A stretch of DNA of 64,000 nucleotides. Source: CAWGJF01 sp963822905 (GTDB taxonomy: Bacteria > Bacteroidota > Ignavibacteria > Ignavibacteriales > Ignavibacteriaceae). This document shows, in pieces, positions 9,868 to 16,390 of this stretch. Location: positions 248,001-312,000 of the forward strand of contig CAWGJF010000007.1 of assembly GCA_963822905.1 (NCBI GenBank). Reading direction: 5' to 3'. Within the stretch, counting starts at the first letter, position 1. Each line of letters opens with the position of its first letter. A program made the position numbers and the translations under genes. Below the pieces are notes generated by a model, which saw only the letters and a program-made list of their open reading frames with translations, was not told the origin of the DNA and did no database searches.

Positions 9868-10438
9868 TCATTCCAGCTTTTCCTTTATCTCCATAATTGT
9901 ACGGTAGAACATTTTTTTAACAGCAGCTTCATTCTTATTTAATTTCTCGGCTATTTCAGAAAATTTACAGTCTCCCCAAAACCTGAGACGAACAATTTCC
10001 TGTTTTTCTTCACTCATAGTGTTTAGAATCTTTAACGCAGCGTCAACGTCAAACTGATCGGTAGTTTGTTCAAGTCCTCCGTCATATTCGACATTCTCAT
10101 AAAGTGGAGCAGTGTTTTTTGATTTCTGGTATTTGTACCATTTTACAAATGTCAGGAATAAAACCCTTCGTAACCAGTTTTCAAGATTTTCTATAGAGTG
10201 GTACTGTTCGGCAAATGCGAGGTAAACGTTGTTAGTAAGGTCATCAACATCATCGGCATTAAAAATTTTCTTTAGCCTGTATTTGGATAAGAAGTAAGAG
10301 TAAGAAATGTCACGAATTTTTCCCGAGATATCTGCAAAAGCTATAGAATTGCCTTTTTTACTCTGTGCCAGTAAGGTATCAAGTACTGATTTTTCTATAT
10401 TAAGGTAGTCTATTTTTTTCTCGCTTTAAATTTGTCAC
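9868..10438 (-). CDS. ECF-type RNA polymerase sigma factor (apparent frameshift near the start)
   Basis: The minus-strand frame ending at 9868 encodes a typical ECF sigma factor. A region 2 part contains DDVDDLTNNVYLAFAEQY and a region 4 part contains IVRLRFWGDCKFSEIAEKL and AAVKKMFYRTI. In this frame there is no ATG, GTG or TTG until deep in region 4. A GTG at 10438 opens the neighbouring frame and would join smoothly if the A7 run (10413-10419) had one more A, giving an N-terminus MTNLKREKKIDYLNIEKS and about 190 residues. The gap is therefore a sequencing error, a real mutation or slippage. An ATA start at 10413 or 10398 is a weaker option. Anti-sigma and CHAT genes follow. Confidence 0.8.
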
Positions 10439-10482
10439 GAAATTAAGGAACTTGGCACTAATTCAAAAAAGTAATAGAATCT

Positions 10483-12090
10483 ATGAAGTTTAAAATAATA
10501 ACTATTCAATTAGCAATTCTAATATTGTTCATTTTTTCTGATTTTATTTATTCACAGCCTGAACTGGATGTGAAACCAAATAGAATTGAATTTCAGGATT
10601 TATTCAACAGACTTGACCATACCTTCCTGATAAACAAGGGGAGCGAGAATCTTACGATTGATAGTATCAGTTATAATCATGATGATTATATTATTGAATT
10701 TGAGGGTGGTCTTCAACTCCCATTTACAATAGTACCTGATGATAGTATAAAAATGAGTGTCACATTATCTGCTTTTTACAATATCACTATAAATGATTCT
10801 ACTGATACAATGTTTATTTATAATGATGGGATTGGACCGATTGAAAACCTGGAAGTCAGGATCCGGTTTTTTGAAGATGATTTTGGAACAATTAAAGGAA
10901 TTGTAAAAGATACTATATCACCTCTCGAAAATGCTAATGTGTATTTTCTTTATAATGGTATCTATTTACTAAATTCGGTTACGACTAATTCATCAGGGTT
11001 CTACCAGGCTACACTTCCCCAGGGTGATTATACAATTGCTGTAGAGAAAGATGGATATTTTGTTCAGTTTTATGATTCAACCTACGATCCAAACTTTGCT
11101 AAACTTGCTCATATTAGTGAAAAGGATTCTCTTAATATAGATTTTACAATGCTGGCTGTCGAAGATACCGGTTATTACATTTCGGGAAACTTATACGATT
11201 CCTTGAATACAATTTCTATAGATCGGGGAATTATTATTGTCCGGGGAGGGACTCACGTACCAACAAATAAACCTGCATCAGGGATTTTGTTAACTGATAC
11301 ATTAGACGTAGTTGCCGGATTTATTAAACCCGATGGTTCTTTTAAAGTTAATGTTCAACAGCCGATCTACTACTATGTTCAGGCATATACTAATTATTTT
11401 CTCCCTGGATATTATAATGATGATGGGAACGCATCTGTTTATTGGCAAAATGCAGATACAGTTCTAATTGATACGAGTATTACAAATAAAAATATTTATT
11501 TAGTACGTGATTCATCTTACGGTGGTGGAAATGCACAGGGAAATATATCTTTCAACTTTGGTCGTGGTTCAGATAATTTCTCAGGGATAACTCTTTATGC
11601 AAAATCTTTGAATACAAATGCACTTTATTGCTATAATTTTGGAAAGGAAGACGGCTCTTTTCAAATAACTAATCTTCCATACGGTCAGTATGAATTGATT
11701 GCTCAAAGAATCGGGATTGATGATGCTTATAGCCAAACGTTTACAATTGATCCATTAAATCCAACAGTAAGTGGGATGAACATTGTTTTCAATGTATCAG
11801 ATGTTGAACAAAATCAAGTTCAGCCGGAATCATTTACTCTGTATCCAAATTACCCGAATCCATTTAATCCAAGTACAACAATTTCATTTTATCTTCCGGG
11901 AATAACTGATCTTAAAGTTTCAATCATAAATATTCTTGGAGAAAAAGTAGCAACTTTAAGTGAAAATACTTTCTCTGCTGGTTTACACAAAATAATATTC
12001 GATGCAAAGGGTTTTTCTTCTGGTGTATATTTTGTTTTGTTTCAGTCAAACCAGTTTACAAAAACTCAAAAAATACTGCTGCTTAAATAA
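10483..12090 (+). CDS. Secreted protein with type IX secretion sorting domain
   Basis: The protein has 535 residues. A signal peptide (about 1-25, ending FIYSQ) is followed by an Ig-like segment (about 27-120) and carboxypeptidase-regulatory-like beta-sandwich repeats (GTIKGIVKDTISPLENANVYF and later ones). The last 85 residues form a T9SS type A sorting domain beginning FTLYPNYPNPFNPSTTISF and ending in a short basic-hydrophobic tail KTQKILLLK. The protein should cross the outer membrane by the type IX system and be released or anchored on the surface. It is divergent from the sigma-factor gene, with only about 45 bases between them, so it may be a target of that sigma factor. The binding partner is unknown. 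Confidence 0.85.
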   Translation: MKFKIITIQLAILILFIFSDFIYSQPELDVKPNRIEFQDLFNRLDHTFLINKGSENLTIDSISYNHDDYIIEFEGGLQLPFTIVPDDSIKMSVTLSAFYNITINDSTDTMFIYNDGIGPIENLEVRIRFFEDDFGTIKGIVKDTISPLENANVYFLYNGIYLLNSVTTNSSGFYQATLPQGDYTIAVEKDGYFVQFYDSTYDPNFAKLAHISEKDSLNIDFTMLAVEDTGYYISGNLYDSLNTISIDRGIIIVRGGTHVPTNKPASGILLTDTLDVVAGFIKPDGSFKVNVQQPIYYYVQAYTNYFLPGYYNDDGNASVYWQNADTVLIDTSITNKNIYLVRDSSYGGGNAQGNISFNFGRGSDNFSGITLYAKSLNTNALYCYNFGKEDGSFQITNLPYGQYELIAQRIGIDDAYSQTFTIDPLNPTVSGMNIVFNVSDVEQNQVQPESFTLYPNYPNPFNPSTTISFYLPGITDLKVSIINILGEKVATLSENTFSAGLHKIIFDAKGFSSGVYFVLFQSNQFTKTQKILLLK

Positions 12091-12459
12091 CGTCAAAGTT
12101 ATATCTCATTAGTAATACACGGCAATTTTTACTTGTAATTGTGTTAATATTAGTGCCGGATTAACCATCTGAATTGCCGGAATTTTGAAATTTTTCGCCC
12201 ATTCAAATCTTTCAAATCACAACTCGTCAAGAATTGGAATCATTAAAAAATTGAATTTTATGTAAAATTTTATTTTTTTTGAAACATCTGTCAAATCTTA
12301 TTTGTTTCCGACCTAAAAATCAATGATTGATCTACAACCAGGGGAGATTTTGCAGAGCTAATATTTAATAGAATTTCTATTTAATAGAATCAACTGATGT
12401 TAACATTCAGTATAATCTGATGGCACCGGCTTTGTACATTATTTAGACTGTCACTATTC

Positions 12460-12489
12460 TTTGTTGAAGAATACTATACTTATGATTTG
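12460..12489 (+). promoter_or_regulatory. Candidate Bacteroidota-type promoter
   Basis: TTTG at 12460-12463 and TATGATTTG at 12481-12489 resemble the -33 (TTTG) and -7 (TAnnTTTG) elements of Bacteroidota, with one extra base in the -7 box and a 17-base gap. Transcription would begin just ahead of the structured leader and the oxidoreductase gene. Whether this lineage uses that consensus is an assumption. Confidence 0.35.
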
Positions 12490-12504
12490 CTAAATTCTTT
12501 AAAA

Positions 12505-12554
12505 TACACTCTTAACCTGACGAGTTAGGTCTTCTCCGGAATGACCTGAGTGTA
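12505..12554 (+). ncRNA. Possible structured 5' leader of the cytochrome operon
   Basis: Outer arms TACACTC (12505-12511) and GAGTGTA (12548-12554) pair over seven bases. Inside, AGGTCTTC (12527-12534) pairs with GAA-T-GACCT (12539-12547) around a TCCG loop with one bulge. TAAC (12513-12516) could pair with GTTA (12524-12527), or ACCT with AGGT in an alternative fold. This makes a small three-way junction about 30 bases before the start codon. It does not match a riboswitch family that I recognise. Confidence 0.35.
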
Positions 12555-12585
12555 GTAAAATTTTGGGGTATTAAGGAAAATACGG

Positions 12586-13920
12586 ATGGAAATATTATTA
12601 GAGAACATCGCTGCATACGTAGTTGTAATCGTAATGGTTGCAATTATTGTTTATTACTATTTAAGAACCGGCCAAAAAAACAGCAAGGTTGTTAAATCAA
12701 AAATCAAAAAGGCAAAGGAACTTGGATTTCACGAACCGGTTTCGCTGCACCCTGTAGTTGATACAGAATCCTGTATTGGTAGTGGCGCCTGTATTACAGC
12801 CTGCCCTGAACATGATATTCTAGGAATTGTAAATGGAAAAGGAACAACGATCAATGCATCACGTTGTGTTGGCCATGGTGCCTGTTTTCACGCGTGTCCT
12901 GTGCAGGCAATAACTTTATGTATCGGTACGGAAAAAAGAGGTGTGGACCTTCCGCACATTAGCCAGGAATTTGAAACTAATGTCCCCGGAATTTTCATTG
13001 CAGGTGAAATGGGTGGAATGGGTTTAATAAAAAATGCAGTTTCGCAAGGTGCACAGGCAATTGGTTACATCTGCAAAAAAAGATTAAAAGGAATCAGGGC
13101 AAATTATGATGTCGTAATTGTTGGAGCCGGACCCGCTGGAATCTCAGCAACACTGGAAGCAAAAAAAAGAAACCTAAAGTTTGTTACGATTGAACAGGAT
13201 ACTCTTGGCGGCACAGTATTTACTTTTCCAAGAGCTAAGGTCGTAATGACTCACTCGATGGAAATACCACTTTACGGTAAAGTAAAATTAAAAGAGACTT
13301 CCAAAACTCAATTACTCGAATTGTGGAATGAAGTACTTTCAAAAAATAACATTAAGATTAATGAAGAAGAAAAAGTACTCGGTATTGAAAGAGATGACAA
13401 AGCTTTCAATGTATTAACAACTAAAGGTACATACTCAACAAAATCTATTCTTCTTGCGATTGGAAGAAGAGGTTCGCCAAGAAAACTTGGGGTTTCCGGA
13501 GAAAATAAAGAAAAAGTTGCTTACAGGTTAATTGAACCTGAACTTATTCAAAATCAGAAAGTTCTTGTTGTAGGCGGTGGTGATTCCGCCATTGAATCTG
13601 CCCTGATTCTGGTTGATGAAGGAAATAAAGTTACCCTTTCCTATAGAAGTGACACATTCTCACGATTAAAACAAAAAAACCTCGAAAAAATAGAGAAAGC
13701 CATCAACCTCGGCATAGTTAAAGTTTTTTACAATACGAACGTGAAAGAAATAAAAGACAACAATGTTATTTTAATAAATACTGTAACAAATGATGAAATT
13801 GATCTTGACAACGATATGGTTTTCATATTTGCGGGTGGTGAATTGCCTACCCAGTTTCTTGAACAAACTGGTATTAAAATTACCAAAAAATTTGGTGAAG
13901 CAATTTTAAAACACTATTGA
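12586..13920 (+). CDS. Ferredoxin-fused FAD/NAD(P)-dependent oxidoreductase
   Basis: The protein has 444 residues. A membrane anchor (about 7-25) is followed by a two-cluster ferredoxin segment (CIGSGACITACP and CVGHGACFHACP, about 66-112) and a thioredoxin-reductase-like flavoprotein core. The FAD motif is VVIVGAGPAGISA (about 178) and the NAD(P)H motif VLVVGGGDSAIESA (about 328); the redox-active CxxC of true thioredoxin reductases is absent. In both ferredoxin motifs the second cysteine is replaced (Ser, His). It heads the multihaem cytochrome operon, so it may move electrons between NAD(P)H, quinone or ferredoxin and the cytochromes. Direction and partner are inferred from context only. 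Confidence 0.8.
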   Translation: MEILLENIAAYVVVIVMVAIIVYYYLRTGQKNSKVVKSKIKKAKELGFHEPVSLHPVVDTESCIGSGACITACPEHDILGIVNGKGTTINASRCVGHGACFHACPVQAITLCIGTEKRGVDLPHISQEFETNVPGIFIAGEMGGMGLIKNAVSQGAQAIGYICKKRLKGIRANYDVVIVGAGPAGISATLEAKKRNLKFVTIEQDTLGGTVFTFPRAKVVMTHSMEIPLYGKVKLKETSKTQLLELWNEVLSKNNIKINEEEKVLGIERDDKAFNVLTTKGTYSTKSILLAIGRRGSPRKLGVSGENKEKVAYRLIEPELIQNQKVLVVGGGDSAIESALILVDEGNKVTLSYRSDTFSRLKQKNLEKIEKAINLGIVKVFYNTNVKEIKDNNVILINTVTNDEIDLDNDMVFIFAGGELPTQFLEQTGIKITKKFGEAILKHY

Positions 13921-13938
13921 TTTTATCCGGGGAATTAT

Positions 13939-15534
13939 TTGAAATATATTTTATTTCTTTTTTGGCTGATTATGATGGGTTATGCTTCAACATTATTTGC
14001 TCAGATTTCACCAGGAGATCTTACAACTGCTCATGAAAACCTTGAGGGTATGAGTAATTGTACAAAATGTCATGAACTTGGTGACAAAGTGGAAAATACC
14101 AAATGTCTTGATTGTCATAAAGAAATAAAATCAATGATTGATGCTAAAAAAGGTTTCCATTCAAGTACTGAGGTAAAAGGGAAAAACTGTTTTAAATGTC
14201 ATAGCGAACACCACGGAAGAAAGTTCAGGATTGTAAATTTTGATCCGAAAAAATTTGATCACAACAAATCGGGTTATAAACTCGAGGGGACTCATGCTAC
14301 AACCAAGTGCAATGATTGCCACCTCCCAAAATTCATTTCAGATAGTGATTTAAAGAAAAGAAAAGGCACTTATTTAGGTTTAATTTCTGATTGCATTTCT
14401 TGTCATGAAGATTTTCATAAAAATACATTGGGTACAGATTGTTCTAAATGTCACAACACAGTAAAATACCGTCCTTCGGTTAAATTTGATCACAACAGAG
14501 TAAAATACAAATTAACCGGTTTACATATTAAAGTCGATTGTGAAAAATGCCATCCAAAAGAAAAAGGAAATGAAAAAAAATTCCGGGTATTTAAAGTAGC
14601 TGCATTTTCTAATTGCAGCCCGTGTCATCGAGATGTTCACAAAGGAAGTTTTGGACCCGACTGTAAATCCTGCCATCAAACCTCCGGTTTTAAAATCATA
14701 AATGGGAATAGCTTCAATCATAATAAAACAGATTTCCCTTTAATCGGCAAACACCAGGAAGTTGATTGTAATAAGTGCCACAAGACTAGTCTTAAAACAA
14801 AAATGCCTCACAAGTTTTGTACTGATTGCCACGAAGATTATCATAAAGGTCAGTTTATGGTTGATTCAAAAGTCAGGAAATGTTCAGATTGTCATAACGA
14901 ACAGGGTTTCAAACCATCATTATTTACAATCGATAAACACAACCAGATTCAATTTAAATTAACCGGTGGTCATCTTAATAAAAAATGTGAATCATGTCAT
15001 CAAAAAGATACAACCCAACCATGGGTATTCAGCACATTGAGTCAAGAATGTGTAGGCTGTCATGAAAATATTCATGGAACTGAACTGAAAGCAAAATATT
15101 TTCCTGATAATAAATGTGAATACTGTCATCAAACAGAAAAATGGGCAAATATTAATTTTGACCACAACACAACCGAATTTTCTTTGCAGGGAAAACATAT
15201 TTCACAAACGTGCAGAAAATGTCATGAGAGCGAGATTATCCCGGGTTCAAAAAAAATATTATTTGCTTCAACCGGGAAAAATTGTGAGTCCTGCCACAAA
15301 GATGTCCACTTTGGTCAGTTTAAAGAAAACGGATTTTCTGATTGTGGAAAATGCCATGGTTTTAACGATTGGAAAAAAGTGGAAAAATTTAATCACAGTT
15401 CAACCAGGTTTTCTCTTGAAGGAGCACATAAAAATTTAGATTGTATTAAATGTCATCCCAAAGTTCAATCTGCCGATGTAATATTTATTAAATATAAACT
15501 GGAAGATTTTAAATGCGCAGCTTGTCACAAATAA
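13939..15534 (+). CDS. Secreted 20-haem c-type cytochrome
   Basis: The protein has 531 residues, starts at TTG (a GGGGA ribosome site lies five bases upstream) and has a signal peptide ending near SPG (about 1-25, LFAQ). I count 20 CXXCH motifs spread over the whole chain, with recurring blocks of the type FDHN, then LxGxH, then CxxCH, which supply the distal histidines. It should be periplasmic or at the outer membrane and act as an electron conduit. It lies 18 bases after the oxidoreductase gene and overlaps the next cytochrome gene by 22 bases, so the locus is one operon. The family is the broad cytochrome c3/NapC-NirT-like multihaem group; no exact orthologue is claimed. Confidence 0.9.
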   Translation: MKYILFLFWLIMMGYASTLFAQISPGDLTTAHENLEGMSNCTKCHELGDKVENTKCLDCHKEIKSMIDAKKGFHSSTEVKGKNCFKCHSEHHGRKFRIVNFDPKKFDHNKSGYKLEGTHATTKCNDCHLPKFISDSDLKKRKGTYLGLISDCISCHEDFHKNTLGTDCSKCHNTVKYRPSVKFDHNRVKYKLTGLHIKVDCEKCHPKEKGNEKKFRVFKVAAFSNCSPCHRDVHKGSFGPDCKSCHQTSGFKIINGNSFNHNKTDFPLIGKHQEVDCNKCHKTSLKTKMPHKFCTDCHEDYHKGQFMVDSKVRKCSDCHNEQGFKPSLFTIDKHNQIQFKLTGGHLNKKCESCHQKDTTQPWVFSTLSQECVGCHENIHGTELKAKYFPDNKCEYCHQTEKWANINFDHNTTEFSLQGKHISQTCRKCHESEIIPGSKKILFASTGKNCESCHKDVHFGQFKENGFSDCGKCHGFNDWKKVEKFNHSSTRFSLEGAHKNLDCIKCHPKVQSADVIFIKYKLEDFKCAACHK

Positions 15535-16085
15535 TAACTTTGATTTGCTTAATTGCAATTCCGTTATTTGCACAATCACCACATGGTGATAAATTTGAAC
15601 TTGATTGTTCTCTATGTCATCAATCCTCAAGCTGGAAAGTTGACTTAAAGAAAGTAAAGTTCGATCATAGTACAACCAGTTTTGATTTAGTTGGTCAGCA
15701 TCAATCTGCTGATTGTAAATCGTGTCATCAGACTTTAAAGTTCGCAGATAAAATTAATGAAGACTGTATCTCATGCCATACAGATATTCATAAAGGAACT
15801 GTTGGTGAAGATTGTGCTAAATGCCACACTCCTGATTCCTGGATTGTAAAAGATATTAATGGTTTGCACCAGGATAGTGGATTTCCATTGCTCGGAAGGC
15901 ACCGTACTGCTGATTGTGAACAGTGCCATTCAGGATATAATGATTTAAATTTTGAACCTGGGGACCAACTGGATACCAGGCAATCGATTGTTATGACTGC
16001 CATGCAATTGATTACAATTCTACAACAAATCCAAATCACGCAGCAGCCGGATTTTCAACAAGCTGTAATGATTGCCATAGTATAA
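15513..16085 (+). CDS. N-terminal piece of a giant multihaem cytochrome
   Basis: This frame gives the signal peptide (MRSLSQIITLICLIAIPLFAQ) and five CXXCH motifs (CSLCH, CKSCH, CISCH, CAKCH, CEQCH) with FDHS and LVGQH/LLGRH blocks like those of the preceding gene. From about 15960 the frame stops making sense: the last 35 or so residues contain no haem motif, while the frame one base back continues with AIDCYDCH. The likely cause is one missing base in the G-run at 15960-15963. Treat it as the start of the protein that continues to 19069, not as a complete 190-residue cytochrome. Confidence 0.75.
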   Translation: MRSLSQIITLICLIAIPLFAQSPHGDKFELDCSLCHQSSSWKVDLKKVKFDHSTTSFDLVGQHQSADCKSCHQTLKFADKINEDCISCHTDIHKGTVGEDCAKCHTPDSWIVKDINGLHQDSGFPLLGRHRTADCEQCHSGYNDLNFEPGDQLDTRQSIVMTAMQLITILQQIQITQQPDFQQAVMIAIV

Positions 16086-16390
16086 ATGCACTAGATTGGA
16101 TAACAGTGGAAGTTGTTCACGATTTCTTCCCGTTAACAGGTGGACATAATATAGCTGATTGTTTTGCTTGTCATACCCCGGGTGGAGATTTTACAGGCCT
16201 CTCTTCTGAATGCGATGCTTGTCATCATAACAATAATTTAGCAACTACAGATCCAAACCATTTCAAGATAACTTTCCACTGGATTGTTCACAGTGTCATA
16301 CAATTATGGGCTGGAGTCCAGCTCCATTTAATCATAATCTCACACAATTTCCATTAACCGGAAAACATATAACTGTTGATTGTGTTCACA
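15953..16390 (+). pseudogene. Frameshifted middle segment of the giant cytochrome
   Basis: Three apparent single-base indels occur here. (1) Near 15960-15963 (GGGG) one base seems lost; the next frame reads CYDCH, CNDCH, CFACH and CDACH. (2) Near 16262 (TTT in CATTTCAAG) another base seems lost; the frame changes after DPNH and continues DNFPLDCSQCH. (3) Near 16384-16390 one base is extra, between DC-V and CHASGY. Repairing all three gives one continuous reading frame with regular haem spacing. Sequencing error is likely for the two homopolymer sites; real decay cannot be excluded. Confidence 0.7.

Larger units (their letters stand above)
12091..12585. other. Long intergenic region before the cytochrome locus
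   Basis: This 495-bp stretch has no convincing gene. Its last 130 bases hold a possible promoter and a structured leader (listed separately). I see nothing I can name in 12091-12420. Confidence 0.5.

Noticed and set aside
12505..12554. A c-di-GMP (GEMM) riboswitch, which often controls multihaem cytochromes
   Set aside because: The conserved GEMM core sequences are not present; only an unnamed structure can be described.
16106..16357. Separate small cytochrome gene
   Set aside because: Its haem motifs continue both neighbouring frames; it is a frameshifted middle piece of the giant cytochrome.
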